This document shows positions 36,301-51,300 of a stretch of 64,000 nt of DNA, piece by piece. Position 1 is the first letter of the stretch. Each line of letters starts with the position of its first letter. The position numbers were made by a program, and so were the translations under genes. The stretch is taken from the NCBI RefSeq assembly GCF_050436995.1, contig NC_134747.1, positions 9,679,501-9,743,500 of the forward strand. Reading direction: 5' to 3'. A model generated the notes under the pieces. It saw only the letters and a program-made list of their open reading frames with translations, made no database searches and was not told the DNA's origin. The stretch comes from Anticarsia gemmatalis. Taxonomy: Eukaryota > Arthropoda > Insecta > Lepidoptera > Erebidae.

Positions 36301-39300
36301 ATCGAGTGAAATTCTTTACGATGCCGACGGGCATTCAGGTTTCGCGAGCCACACATTGAGTTTTACTCGCAATCAAGTAAACCATACCATGTACATTGTA
36401 CACATCGTTGAAAAAAGAAATAGGAGAAGAAGGCAAAAAGGATATCAAACGTACATCAATAACTAGAATCCTGTTATTGATCACACCAACTCTACACGCA
36501 ATATAAGTGACTGGAACAACTTGATTGTCATGTCGCGCCACAATGCCTGACGTAGTTGATATTATGAAGTCTTCAGCGAAGTCGTGCGGGTTTCTGATCT
36601 TCCACATGACAGGTAGTATTGAATCGTTCTTGACGATGAATCTGTCGTCTTCCCGACGGTATAGCAGCAGCTTTCCGTAATCTAAATATAATATTTATAA
36701 ATTTATTTAAACATTTTTCGTTATTGTTAAATGTTAGTGTCGATAGTTATTGATTTCGATTCAACCTTTAAATAAAATTGTGCCCTCGATTAGTTACTCG
36801 GCAGGCATCTTGCTATTTCTAAAGAAATCCGAAAAATCTCTTTTATCGTTCGTAATTCCTAACACGATATTCATGCTAATTATTTTTTGCGGTAAGGTCA
36901 AAACAGCAGCAATATACTCAACAATTTTCATACCCCTACGTATATAAGTAAATGTAATAAATATGTTGTAATAGTTACCAATGGTCTTAGTGAGAGGTAG
37001 TATTTCCACAATGGGTTTTACACCACTACACGCGATGTTAACAACTACTATTTCCGGATTGTCTTTAACACAGAACAGCAGTGCGCTCGTGTGCACGCCT
37101 TCGTCTGCTGGAGCGGCAGATATCGTCAACTTGTCACGGCATCCCGGCTGCGTGGTAACATATTAATACGATTATTATCCAACTGTCGTAAGATAATAAT
37201 GATTACAATTATTTATACAGTGGCTTTAAGCATAGCTTAAAATCAATGTTATGTTGAAAACAACATAACAAACTGGGTTTTGCTATATGATTAAAGAATC
37301 ACATAGTAAAACCCAGTTAAGAGCAGTTTTTTTTTAGTTGGACTTTAGTTGTTTTTTTTTCTATTTCTGTTTTAGGGTTCTTTTGCTTATGTATTATCTC
37401 TACTTTTAATGTGATTTGGTGTTTACTGGCTGCGTAATTTAACACGCTTATTCGTTGTTACTTACTTCTAACCTAATAAACGTTTTATCTATCTGAAATA
37501 TCGTAGTGTCTTCAAGAAATTCTATCACAACATCTGCAGTTATTAGAGATGAGTTTTTCAAATCGATTGTGTATTCTTCCTCGTATATCCTGTTAGGTCC
37601 TACAAATATTGGACCAAACTCAAATAGTTTGAGATCATCTAAATATGTTATCTTGTAGACGAAATCTTCGATGGTTCTTCGAACAAAATTCTCAAACATC
37701 TTTTTAGGCCGGCTGTCTAATCTGTAGCAATATGAAAAATGAAAAACACATTTATTGAGTTTCTTACCTTAGGTAAGTAGAAAAAAAAAATGCTTAGTGA
37801 TGATGATGATGATAATACCTTGGTAGGTCACAAATGCCATTAATATTGATGTCTATTCTTGAGTCCGGCCATCCACTTACTTCGACAAATCGTTTGACAC
37901 TAAAGTTACCTTCCTCTTGTGGACTGAAGGAATATTTACATCTGACCAAGTCACCAGGTTGTAAAACCAGGCGCGCACCAGGACCTAAAGAATATTATGA
38001 TAGTGAAAATATCGTAAAAACATTGTAACAAAGAAGATTGAACATTTAAATAAATTTGAACTGTAATGTTCTTTTACTGGTTCTTTTAATTACAGTAATC
38101 TAGTTTTGGAGTATAAATTTAACCCATTTATGTCCCACTCTTGGGCTAGGGTGTCCTCCTGGAATGAGGGAGAGATATTATATAGTTTAAGGTAATTACT
38201 TTGCATGGATTTAACAGTGTGCAATGGTGGTGGGAACCCTTCGTCACTCGTATCTTCTCCAACCATTTTCTCGACCGTGGACGGAAGCTCACTAGTCGAT
38301 GTTTGAGATGAAGTCATCTGAAATTGCCATTGAGTAATGATTGCAGTGTTGCTGCTATGCCAACAATAATAGATTCTTAAAATACGTTAGAGTACCTTTT
38401 TACCGCAAATGCAGTGCCATTTAGAAAGAATGTTTAGTACGTTGTCTTGAGTAGAGTCATCCAACAGATTGAGATCGGTTAATTGGTTGCATTCACATTT
38501 TTTTATCTGCAATATATGTAGAGTTAAAATGTTTTGACACATTTTAGTGAGTTATAAATTGTACCTACTACTAAAATGTTTTCGTTTAACTCGTAATAAA
38601 GCGATCTATTAATATCTATTTTTTTCTTGTTTACACCAGATTGCACTAAATAGTTCACTTGACATCAACATAGATCAAAGTATTACCGGCACTTCGTCTA
38701 AATATCTCCACTTTAGAGGTGGTTCGTAATGCAATGTTGGGAAAATTTTCGGCAGTAGAACTGTGTATTCACATCTATTGACTGGGCTTTTAAGAATATC
38801 ATATGTTTCTTCTTCTTTGAGTGCCGCTCGCACTACCGGTGAAGTCTTCAACATATTAAGTACGGCTGCCGTATAGTTCAGGCAGGGACAATTTACAAGA
38901 GTCAATGGAAATCCCCGGTCGGCGAGATTAACTTCGGATATCTGTAATAGCAATGGGCAGGATTTTAAGAAAATACTCTTATTTATCAAAATGCTCATCT
39001 TCCTGTGGAGTGAGTTGTGATTGAGTTTGCAAATACAAAGGTAAGCGGTTATAAATACCTGTAAGTGTACTTCAGATTTTTTCTTAGCTTTCTTTAAAGC
39101 TGCTCCTGCGACCTGACCATTGAGGTTGTATAATGGATATCCTACATCACATTCTTCGAAGATCCAATTATTGGCAATACTTATCAGATTTTCGTAAGTA
39201 GTTTTTGTATATTCGTTGTATTTCATATTCATTGTAGTAAACTCACTTGTAGGCTTTCCTAAAAAGTGCAAGTAATTTAGCAAGCATTTTTTATTTTTAG

Positions 39301-42300
39301 CACAACCTCATGTTTTAGTTACTTTTAACTAAAAGATCAGGGAAATCACAGACACATTAATTCAAGTTTATAAGAAGCGAGAGCTAGTTCGACAAATGGC
39401 TATATTTCAAATAATTTAATTTCTGATAATCCATATTTACCTTTGGGTTCTTCCTTCTTAATTTTTTTCTTCGATTCTGACCCTTCAACTACGAGTAATG
39501 ACTTGCTGCGCTGTTCTAGACATTAAACACAATCATATTATTAATGAAATATTTTAGTTATATGTTTTTTCGTTTTTCTAAGTTCATTCTAATAGTTTCA
39601 CTAGAATATAGGCCGGGCATGGACCACGGATAAAAGATGTTGCCTCGAAAATAAAAAGATCTTGTGAATCTTGACTTGCCCTTACAATCTCAATAACAAA
39701 ATTTCAAAGTAAAACAATATAATGTTTTCGGAAATGTTAAACATGAGTTATTAATAAATTATGATTTTGTACCTTTTCCTTTTTCCCGCATAGTACTAAT
39801 AGGTGATAATGGGCTGGAACAAGTAACATATCGTTAGAAGAAACGTACAATTTTATTATTAAACTAGCGGACTCGACAGACGTTCTCCTGTCTAATAAAT
39901 TAAAAATTAATTGAAAAAACATTGTCCAGCGGACAAAATTGTGAATCAAAACCAAATCTAACCAATCTAAATCTAAATCCATCAAAATCGGTCCAGTCGT
40001 TTAAGAGAAGTTCAGTGACATACACACTTACAGAAGAATTATATATATAAAGATAAGTAATAAGTACGAATGCACAACGTACTTTTGGTCCATTATTTTT
40101 TCTAAATATTTAGTTCTTCGAAGTTCCAAACCATATGTGATATAAATAGTTTTCAGTTCAGGAGGAGCGTTTTCATATTCCTCTTCATCCATATCTTGGA
40201 AACGTGTCACAATTTCCTGTATTTCATTTTCATCATACACTTTAACAACGGGCCTAAAAAAATAATACGCATGTTAATAGGTATATAGATTACTCTATAC
40301 CCGCACTTGCCTAGCGTCGTATATTTAGGGCCTAACTCTTCTGGTTCGAGAGGAGACCTTTGCCCAGCAGTGGCACAGTAATGGATTTAAAAAACATAAA
40401 TTAATAAGATAGATATATCTTTATAAGAAATTGCAGCACAATGTTTATTAAAATTCCAGAAAAGAATATCAATTACTCCCGTTGAATTAGCGTATGCCGC
40501 GGATAAACGTACATTGTGCGATTATTCGATGGAAAGTGTCTGTTTCCGTTGCATAGTAGTATATATTTTAATAAGAAATATTAATTAATCTTTTTAAGAG
40601 ACTCCAAATATAGTTCTACATATATTGTACAGTAATATGTAAGGTATTTATACGTACTCAATTATAAGGTCGGCAGACTTATGAGTCTCTTCATAAGTGT
40701 GTGCCCACTTAAGAAAGTCTGACTGGCACAAAATTAAATGAGCATTCCAGATATTGCTTTTACATTTAAGTGCTGTAGTCAGTACTAAACCAGGGTTCTT
40801 TAGTACTATGCTTGTTAACGACTCGAGCACAAACCCTCGGTTAAATTTGGGCAGATTAAAGAAATCAGTAAGGAGTTCTTGAACTAAATCCTGTAAAGTG
40901 TGACAAATGATAATTATTATAAGGTATAAGTACTATTAGTTAAAAATATATCCATAGATTTATTTTACTCAGACTTGCTAGTCCTCTACTACCCCAGGCT
41001 AACCAACTATCGAAAAATATACTCGTACTAATATAAATGAGAAAAGACCAATAGTAATTTGCCCGATTTGAATCTAATCCGTCACCTCAAGACCAGTAGT
41101 CGGATGCACTTCCGACCGCGCCACAGAGGTAGTAAAATCAAAAAATTAATATGTATACAACCATTTGAAACAGTGTAGTTGATCCGAAGGCTGCTACAGC
41201 CGTATGAGAAATGACTGATGTCGCTGATTTCTTTTTCTTCTTGTCGCTAGCTTTCGAACGCGGCGTCGGCACATTTCTGTTGTTTGCTAAACATACTATT
41301 TTCTTCATAAGTATTTCGTATTCATCTTGAGTGGCATCAAAGTCATCTAAACAAGATAGTTTGATTTTACAGTATTTAGATTGAACATATATATCATTAC
41401 GCCATTTATACGGGAAGATGCAGACAGAGGTGTTTGAAGTATTCCTGCGTTTTGCCATTATACATGTCAGCAGCCGTATATTTTCACCAAACGTGTCACA
41501 GAGGCAGTCAAGTTGAGGATGTGTATAAAATAAAAACTCGATAATTACTATTATATTCTCAATAAATACTGGGCCATTAAGTCTATTGTATTTTTATGTG
41601 ATTCAGAAAAAGTTGAAGTGGATGTAGAACCATTGTATTTTATTTTCGTTTATGCGGTACATAAAAACTGTTTACGTTCAGTAAAATATCTCGTGTGCTA
41701 TAATCCACAACTCTTGATCGATAAAATTGATTTACTATCTAACCTTCTAGAGGTTCATCGTCTGAATCGGTCCTCATGTTCCTTCTCGCTCCTTCATAAT
41801 TATCGTGAATGGCAGAAAGAAGAATTTCTTTCGTCTGACTCTCTGAGTCATGAAGTAAAGCTTCAACTATGCATTGATCCAAATTGATGACGGGAAGATT
41901 GAGCGTTTTACCAATGGAGTAACCTATTTCTTGACACTGCATTTCTAAAAAACACGGACCATAATTAACTTTCATATAAAAATACATTTGATTACAATAA
42001 TATATAAATTACTAGCTTCTGATCACGAGTTCACCAGCGCTTTTCCCGGGATAAAGACATGCTATGAGTGTGCCAGGCTGTAAACCATCTGTCTACCAAA
42101 TCTTATCATAATCCGCTGTTATTTTTTCGTGGAGAAGTAACAATCACACATGCATGCAAATATTAATCCGCACAAACTTACGCAATTATAATATCAGTAG
42201 AGCAGTTGGATTGGTTAAGTATATTCACCTTCACAGGGAGAGCCATGAACAAATACTAGAAGGCCTTTCAAATGCTTGTCGGTATCTGAGTCTGTTTCCG

Positions 42301-45300
42301 TCTCGTCGGGAACGCTTAAACATGCCTTTAAAGGATCTACGCCTTTATCTTTCATTAATTTTATCTCATCTGAAAGACATTAATTCATAAGAATTACGAC
42401 TTTCGAACTAATCCAAGAAATTGCGCTTAATATACTACGTATTGGACATCGCGCGACTTATGTCTTGAGCGCAGGCGAGGCGTTAAAACATTGCAGGAAT
42501 ACATTTGCAGTCGCGGGGACACGATGTGTTGTGGGACATTAGTCTCTTATTAATGGTAAAATGGTTATAAAATGATTTTCTAGATACCTGCTATAATCTC
42601 AGCTTCAGTTCGAAACCTGAGCGGTACAGACGCGCTATCTTTGGCTGATGCTGCAGACTTTGCACTTTGTTTCGGTGTCGGCTTTGCTTTCCTGTGAAGT
42701 GTATGGCAACAATCGAATGTACAGTGAAATATAACCAGTAACTTTATTAACATCAATTATCAAACATGATTAAAGCAACACGTACTTTGGTGCGACGGAC
42801 GGCTTTGGCGTTACAGATTTGGCGCTTGCTATGGCTTCTTCATCCCTTATTCTAAAACAGAAATTGGACAATTGTTCTTAAATCTATAGATTATAACACA
42901 GGATAAATAACTTTGCTGTTCAATTTACGTACTTCTTAACACGTTCGTTGAAATTTTTGTAAAAGTCCACGATTTCCCGTGGAAATCCCTCTCCGGGCTT
43001 TATGGCAGGGACCAACATCTCGTCCGGTTTGTTGTAGTATTTGTACAGTAACTGAAGTATTTCCTCCTCTTCTTTCCATTTACTAAAGTTAAGTCAACAG
43101 TAAGTAAGGAAGAATCTGTCTCCAAAAATAAAATATGAGAAAATCTTCAAATTATATCTTACTCGTCACTATGAGCTATTATTAACTCAATGGGAAACGG
43201 ACAAGGGTTTGTTAGTCCGAAGTAAATGTACGACGTTTCTGCCCACGGCAGCGTTGGCGGGAAGTTCACGTTAGGCCCAATTACATGCACGTGAGGCAGA
43301 ATACCATGACCTCTCACAGGTATTGTCATGCGATTCGGGTTCATATGAAATCGAAATATGAGTAATCCCTCGTACACCATCTGTAGTGAACATGTAAAAC
43401 GTAAAATATGTTTGGAAAATGAAGTGAAGTCTGAAATACCAATAGTATCGACTACAAGGAGAATCAACTTAATATGGCGTTCTGATCTTTGGAGCTTATT
43501 TTAGCTTGGAAGAGATACTAGCATTATGCAGTTCCTTGCTACACATATTCGGATCATCTACATATATTCGGTTTTGCCGACCGGCTTGGCCGATTAATGC
43601 CGAACCGAATATGTGTGTAGCAAGCTTTATGCTAGAAAAAAAAACTAGGACTTGAACCGATGATATCAGTAAAATAAAAAACCATAAAGCGTATGCAATT
43701 GCAATAGAATGAATATTAATAAAAGCGACTAACTTCCATAGTTGGCTTGAAGGCTACGCTGAGCCAACCTCCTTCGCCTGGTTCATATTTACCGGAGCTA
43801 TCCATTACTACCATGGGAGGTGGACCTGGAGCTTTTAATCTCAGTGTCACGTACCAAATACACGTCGGTTTGCCTCTATAATTAAAAACAAAGTTATATA
43901 TTATTATTGTATTAAGTACATGCCAGATAGGTAAGACGATAACGGTGCCTTATGTTTCTTTATTAAGTAGCAAAATTATTTTTAAGAAAAGACAAGTTAA
44001 TAAATAATATCTCAAACCCTGAACTAAACACAATACTACTTTAAAAACTTCTGCAATATATATATATTTTTTTAATGTATATTATACTCACACATTTTTC
44101 AAAGGAATTGAGCTGACGATCTTATCTCCGCATCTTACAGATCCGAAATCAATGGTTTGAACATTAGATGCTAAATATGGCACAGCGCAAAGGGCTCTGA
44201 TGTGTATTGGAATTGTCACACCGTAGGGTACCTTTATGAAACAAAACGCCGTATAAAAAAAAAATATAAACTATACTTTACTGGACTTAACCCCTGTAAA
44301 GGCGACTAGTTGAGATGCCATTAAATACAAGTAATTTTTAAGCGATCAAGAATAAATAAACCGCGAATTCGTACTTCTATGTTAAAAGAAGTTTCAACAT
44401 CCTGTTCCAAGTTCGTGAAATCAGCAGACGTAGGCGAGAAAGTGACTTCAAGCCTGCCTGTCTCCCCTGGGTTCAACTTGCCACACAACTTCATACCCAA
44501 CCAAGTAGGGACGTTGGTCCCCTTTGCAAAATGCAGCTTTGTTATTATTGGTCCGTAATTTATTACTTCTGCTATGCATTGTACCTGTTGATAAAAGACT
44601 TATGACACACACACACACATGGTGTAACAATAAAGCGGGTCCAAACATTTCGGAGCGCAAGTTCTCTAATCGAGACAATTAAAATACAATAAATATAGTT
44701 TCACTTACTGAACTGTCCGTGATTACTACGCCATAATCAATAACATAAGGTATGGTGGAAAATCCTGGTATAGGTCCCGTCTTAGTTCCAGAAGCATAAA
44801 CATTTAGTAACTCTGGTTTTTGTTTGATATGTTTAATCACCAACAGTCTTTCTAAAGCTAAGTCTATGTCCATTGTAGATGGACAGCCATCCTAAAACAT
44901 CAAACACGTAGTAAAACAACGTGAACTAATAAAAACAATATTAGCACGAGCGATTTGGGACAATATTATTCCGTAGCGCGAGTTAGTCGGGTGACTGCAT
45001 AAATTCCGTTTATAGTTTAGTGGTATAGGTAAACGAATACATACCCACGAAGAACAAATATGCCAATCCTTTTGAAAATCTGGATCTTCGAAACATTTTT
45101 CAGTTAAAGGTGAATTTAAATGCTCAGGTCTATTTCTAGCGAAAATTTCACTGACAGCTTGCAAATATTCATTAGTCAGCATTGGAATAGCTTGATACCC
45201 CAACTTGGGATCCAGCTGAAGAAACAGTTTATCTAAATTAGTGTTTAGTAGCATTTATTTTAAGAATGTATTTCATATCCATGCAATCTTGGCATTGTGA

Positions 45301-48300
45301 TCTAGTTATCATAGCCAAATAACGCGATACATAGTTAGGTACTTATATAATTAAATATAATACGATGCAGTACTGTAGTATAGTTCATGATAACTTGTTT
45401 AAATGCGTGGACATACAATACCTGAGACATAATGGACCTGTAAGTTAAAAAACAAAACACTAGGAATGACACATTTCCAATTTCGGATACACAAGACGCA
45501 AATAAGGTTGGCCCTTATTCTAGTCGCTCGTTCGTTCCGTTTGCAACGTCGCATTCCTCGGCCACGTAGGACAGCTATAAGAATTCACTACGCTCCTTTT
45601 TTTTTCTACATCTAGCCGGCGACCTCCTAGTCCTTACTTCGTCAAAATCCGTTAAGTATTAAGGAATAACAAACATCCACACACTTTTTGCTTTCATTAT
45701 AATACGGAGGATATTTACTGTTAACTTACTTCAGCTCCTTCTTTCGACCGGGGTAGAGTCAAATAAACTTGAGGTATAACGCCCCATCCAAACACTTCTA
45801 CCGGTATGTGTGGTAGATAGCCGATCTCCAATAGAAAAACTCTTTGGAAATAGCCCACTATTCCAGGTTTTACTACAATTTGCATATCAATTTCTTCTTC
45901 GGGCTCCAAAACTTTCTCTGGAGGTAACAATTCCAGAATATCGCCTTCCATTTCGTTTTTATTTTTGATTTTCGTTAAGTAAGTTGTGTACTCAAAACTC
46001 AACTGCGCTATATTAGTTATCAATAACTCTTCAATGGCGAGCTCATGAAAAGATCGTATTTTGAAATTTAGTCTTTGAGTGTTTATTTTATATCTTAAAT
46101 CTGAACTGCGACCTGTCACTAAGATGGTTTCTGGTGGTCCACCCAAAATTTCACATTCTAGGATTGCGCGGACATTTATATTCGGTTTCGGTTCAAATAT
46201 CACTTGCACATACTGTATCTCATCAGGTTTAAGCAGTCCTCGATGTGGAACTAGACGGAAGACTCCATTGATATCTATTTTATTACTCTTATTGATCCTA
46301 GCGAACTTATGTATCCATTCAAACTCAGGATCGTATTCGCCGTCTATCATGGGCGCAACTTTTTTCATAATTCTCCTTTTCATAGTGTCCATATCCATAG
46401 GCGCTTCAATCTCAGATATACTGTTTTCAATCAAATCATGTATTGGTGAATTGTGGTGCATCTGAGATATTTCTAGAACACGAGTCATTTCTTTGCGAAT
46501 ACCATCATCTTCAACGCATTTTTCATGTTCTGACACCGAAGCAGGACCTGGCATAATTTCGCGTAAACCGCTAGCTGAAATTAGTAGAATATTTCTATGT
46601 AACTGTCGTTGCCCCGGACATATGTAGCTGTGTATACTTATATTTATACATGCAGTCCATGTCTTGTATTTTGATGGATCTACAAACAAAGCTAAACAAC
46701 TTACTAGTCGTTGTATGAGACTTCATATCGCTGGATACACTTACTTCTTCTTTTTTTGGATATTCTTGATAATCAGGCTGCGGAAAATTACAAAACGTAC
46801 ATCAATCTCGAAAGGAAAGAAAAAACACCGAAGTGTGTACAATCACCAGCAATAATATGTAGCTCTCTATATCGACTATATCGTTGCATAAATTTTAATT
46901 GTGAACACTATTGGCTCATAATTTGTCGAAAAATAATACGTTAAATTGTAAACTATTGGTCCAGCTCATAGATTTTTACAAATCTTCGTATTGTTTTAAA
47001 ACAGATTTTACAAAACAAGCCGCTAACAATATGAAAACTGTCCCTGATTAGTTGGTCGAATCTTGGCGTTGAGCTTAGCCGTACCGTTTCCAGAGTTAGA
47101 AACCAAACATATACACTACCGCATTTTCAAACATATGTTTATGAGTAAAAATAACTTTGAACCATGAGATTCTTGTTAGTCGAATATTTGCTCACACTTT
47201 TTAAAATCACTGTAAAATTTCACTGTAAAATCATACTTACTAAAGGTATTTTAGTGATTATACACTTCTTCCATTGAAACCTATAGCAAACAAGGAGGGG
47301 AGTCACGTTTTGTATCTTCACTGTCTTGCTTTCCACACTTCCGTTCTGAATGCATTGAAAATCTATTCGCGGCGACAGAACTAATAGGTTCGGATAGTTG
47401 ATCTGTCCGATTAATTTTATTGCATCCTGGAAAGGAAATACGTTCAACAAACGTTAATAACCAAAATAATATAATCATTTCAATCCACTTATAAAGTAAG
47501 TAGAATACCACATACTTTATTCTTGTGTCCCTTGAATTTAATCCTCATCACATCACAAAACACTTTCGATTTTAAGCTCACATGTTTAGTTGTATCGAAA
47601 AGTATTTGTAACTTCATGACATCCCGATCTTCTAAGCGTTCTTCGACTAAGTGCGTCAGATTAAACGCTAATTTTATTTTATTAATATCTCGAAAAAAGT
47701 GTAAAGATCCCTTTCGTTGCGGCTCAACGGGCTGCGACGTCAAATAGTCAATGAATACTCGAGACTCATGTGGTCCTAAATCTTTTAGAAGGTTAATTAT
47801 ATCTAAATCTGATTCCCTGTACCGTATACAGCAACACATTTTTTCTTCGTCAGGAGGTATTATGTACGTGTCATGTCTCTGAATAATTGCAAACGGTGGT
47901 TTAACGCTAATTTCGAGATCGAGTGGCAACTTTGATACATTTTTTATGGTCACAATATCTGAAAACATAGATGTTATTTGGTAGGACCTGTTAGTATTTT
48001 CTACTTGGGCAACAAAACAGATACACAACATGGACTTAAATTAGCTATGGTCTCAGAAGTTGCAAGGCTTTGCTGACTCGTTCAGATGCTAATATATTAA
48101 AATAGACCCGACTCAAAACATTATCTAGATTTTGCTACTACTGGTTCAGTTAAACTTACCTGTTAATTTATAATATTCGCTGTAAGGTCCGTAGTCATAT
48201 TGAAAATCTAACACCGAGGATGACACTTCAATTTTAGGATCAACAAACTCAGCGACGATTTGACATTCTAATAGCAGCTCTTTTTTGTTGATGCCTTCGA

Positions 48301-51300
48301 CACTGCCCACTAAATACCACATTTCCTTAACGTTGCCGACTTTGTGTGAAATCCCTGTAATTAATAAATCTAACTTTTCTCCCGCGGCCATTTTGAATAC
48401 TCTGGGTTCTAAGTTAAAGAAACCTCTGAAAGGAAAAAATAAATTAAACAACAATAACTAAATAAACGAAATACTTATTGTCTTGCTAATAAATGTCATA
48501 AACTTTAATGAGTTATACGGTGTTTTGCCACTTTCAATCAATTTTGAAACTGTAATTGAGGGAAAATGACAAAAGATTTTAACTTATCAGTGCCTACACT
48601 GTCTTTATTGGTAAAACAGCTAAAATTGTATACTCACGATGTCTGTTGTTTGGTTTTAGGAGCCTTATAATGTTCACTCCATTCTAATGCGTGCATCCGA
48701 GTGCCGCGGTTCTCCATAGTGACTTTGTAGTTCAAAGGTATTCTGGTGAAATGACGTCCAAGAGCGATCCTGTCGCGAAGTTCTCCGACCAATATACTTG
48801 TCCCCACACCAGTAGCAGATAGAGGTACCAACTAGAAGTAAACATTAGACTTAGCTGGTGCACAATACACACCAAAATCGCCAAACCGACACAGCCCGCT
48901 GAAACAACTTAGCGGCTTGTGTACGTAGACCGCCGACATGCGACATATGTCGGCGGTCTACGTACACAAGAGTTCAGTAGACCAACTAGCTCGCCGACAT
49001 AGGTATACTCCTATGATGGCCGGCTAGTTGGCGGCAACTGTGCATTGTTTTACTTCAAAGGCTAAACTACTATTTAACGCGTTTTGTGGACTGTAATAAT
49101 CTGCAGACTTAATATTCCATAACAATAAAATAGTTGTTTAACTTTTTTGTGAAAAGCCTATTTCAGACCCAAGAGGGTTAGAACATAACCAACTTTGTGG
49201 AATAAATTAATGGCATAGATATTATTTCAATGATGTTAAAGATCCCGCACTTACAATATCTTTTACTTTTTCCAATTGTATAACTGCTTTATTCGTGTAA
49301 CTGTTGGCATCAATCAAGTACAATGTAAATATTAAATCTGTTTCAGATTCAGGCTCTATAAAACCATCAGTAGGATCGATTTGCCATCTCCCGTCTTTAT
49401 TCAGCTGAAATAGTTAAGAAAAATAATGATATTCAATAGTTACATTTCTGTTACATGGTTTTTAAAGCAAGTCTCGATTATGTTTAGTGAATGAATTTTC
49501 TCAATGTATTAATATTGCAAAAGTTATTAAAGATATATGAATATTATGAATTAAAACTTTAAACCTATTAAATTTTCTATTGTTTTATACTTAAAATCTA
49601 AATTAAATTAAATTATAGATTAATAAAAATAAACTTCTTACTTTAATGAGGTATATACATGAATCGTGGTCTTACCAAGGATGCCTTGAAGTTGACGACA
49701 ACAGGAGAATCATTGCAAAGCGTTAAAGTTTTCTGTGAAGTACTTAACAGCTTCACTTGGCCCCAATGTAGCGCTATGGGTGTGCAGGTCACGATAGGAC
49801 GTACACCACAGCCCGTGATATGGCATATCTCAAAAGGCTTCGACAGCCCAAACAGGTTCATCCTTTAAGTTTAATATTAATTTATTAAAGTCTTCAATTT
49901 GTATCGTTAAATGTAGTATTTAAAGAAACAAATTGAAAACTTCATATTTACCTTAGGACTTTAGGAAAAAGTTGTTTTCTCACCTGACTTTTCTGAATCT
50001 GGTACTTTTATATGATCTGGATAAAACTTGACATGTAATTTTTTTATGAAGTTTTAAAGTCTGTAAATAAATACCTGACGGAATAATCCTGCATACCCAA
50101 TACGCTAGTCTTTACCGTGATGGGTATACATAGTGTACTGTTAGGTTCTATATACCCTTCCTTGACGCCAGTCTTGATATCCAAAGATGTCTCTTCCTAA
50201 AATATATAGAAATTGCGAGATGTGATTTTCCTTAATAAAATTATATTGAAAAAATGTGGAGAAAAAACGTATGTTGTATCTTTCAATGGATGACTAAACG
50301 ACTACGTATTTCCACTTCGTAATTTTTTTACGCAAAAGTTACTATATAAATAAATATTCGTTACCTCAATGTTAGTTTCTTCCAAGGTAAAGTATCCCCA
50401 AAATTCGTTAGATGTGACAATAATATCATTTTCATATGGAAAGTCTAAGAAACAAGCTCTTAATTTAATCTCTGGTGCTAGCGAGACCTTGGGCACTAGC
50501 GCATTGAATATAACAGGAAGGACAATTGGCGGGCTGTCAGACTTTTCCAGTTCCAGTTCTAGCGAGGTCTGATTAGCTCTGACTAAGTTAGCTATCAGAG
50601 TAACCTTTAATGCTATTCTCGATTGAGGCTCTATGTCAACCTTGCACGGTTCAATATTGAATTCCCTAGGCCATTGAGGTATTTTTGGTTTGGGTGTTTC
50701 CGCGACAGCATAATCTTGTAACGTAATGCTGCTGATCTCCGGACCATCGGATGATATCTTCACAGATCCAACTATACTTACGACAGATTCATTTATAACT
50801 TCCACCTCTAGAGTTTTTGGTACCCCTGTTTGAACATTTTAATTGTTAGTTTTAAATGATGAATTTTCACGTATTTTAATGCAATTGCTATGAATAACCC
50901 GGTACATACCTACGCTAACCTTTCCAAAATCTAAACACGGAACACTAAAACTCAGAGATGGATATATAACTTCGCCTCTGAAATTTTAAAACAAAATATT
51001 ATTGAAGTATTTAATAACTAACATAAGTTGCTGCTAAATGCGTATAACGCCAGAAAAATATACATAGTTTAAACTAACTTGAGGTATAGCTTTAATATAA
51101 CATCTGTATCGCGAATGCTGAAATTAATTTCTTCAAAGAATGGCCCTTGATTTGAATTGCAGAAAGAAATTACAAAAATCTCTTTGACTCCTGGTTTCAA
51201 ACAATGCATTTCTGGAAGACATGAAATTGTACTCCCAAAGAGAGTGGGCACCTCTTTGTACACGATTACTCCATTTATATGCCCTGAAACGGCAAAACTA

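Larger units (their letters stand above)
21369..38942 (-). other. HYDIN C-terminal half (ASH repeats to stop)
   Basis: About 42 exons encode a second long array of ASH/MSP domains. Signatures include LVLQPGDLVRCKYSFSP, EFGPIFVGPNRIYEEEYTI, ACSGVKPIVEILP, FDLGHVKVGEKI and LQFGRVRKRGCKIL. The last exon (about 21369-21508) ends SWTYFLQGVP. The linker exon at about 32522-32701 is basic and Ser-rich (KRKMKLDRRRS). The exon upstream of it uses a GC donor. Confidence 0.75.
39061..41349 (-). other. HYDIN charged helical linker, including a 23-nt microexon
   Basis: Exons near 41157-41349 (Lys-rich, SKASDKKKKKS), 40660-40885 (QELLTDFFNLPKFNRGFVLE), 40085-40255 (MDEEEYENAPPELKTIYITY), 39773-39795, 39441-39507 and 39061-39260 encode the segment after the P-loop-like block. 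The 23-nt exon (ACT ATG CGG GAA ...) is required to carry phase 2 to phase 1 between its neighbours. The composition fits an extended helical spacer. Confidence 0.65.

Noticed and set aside
38090..38200. Extension of a HYDIN exon to a stop near 38090
   Set aside because: A consensus donor (AAA|GTAATT at 38200/38199) ends the exon, and the sequence beyond it is a LINE-like fragment.
41880..41925. GYSIGKT as an intact Walker A motif in HYDIN
   Set aside because: The spacing is one residue short of GxxxxGKT. The preceding strand and the distance to the acidic strand show that this GKT lies in the helix after the real P-loop position.
45480..45640. Possible repeat in the HYDIN intron (…GCGACCTCCTAGTCC…CGTCAAAATCCGTTAAG…)
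   Set aside because: It hints at an old LINE or SINE piece but has no clear ends, duplications or second copy in the window.
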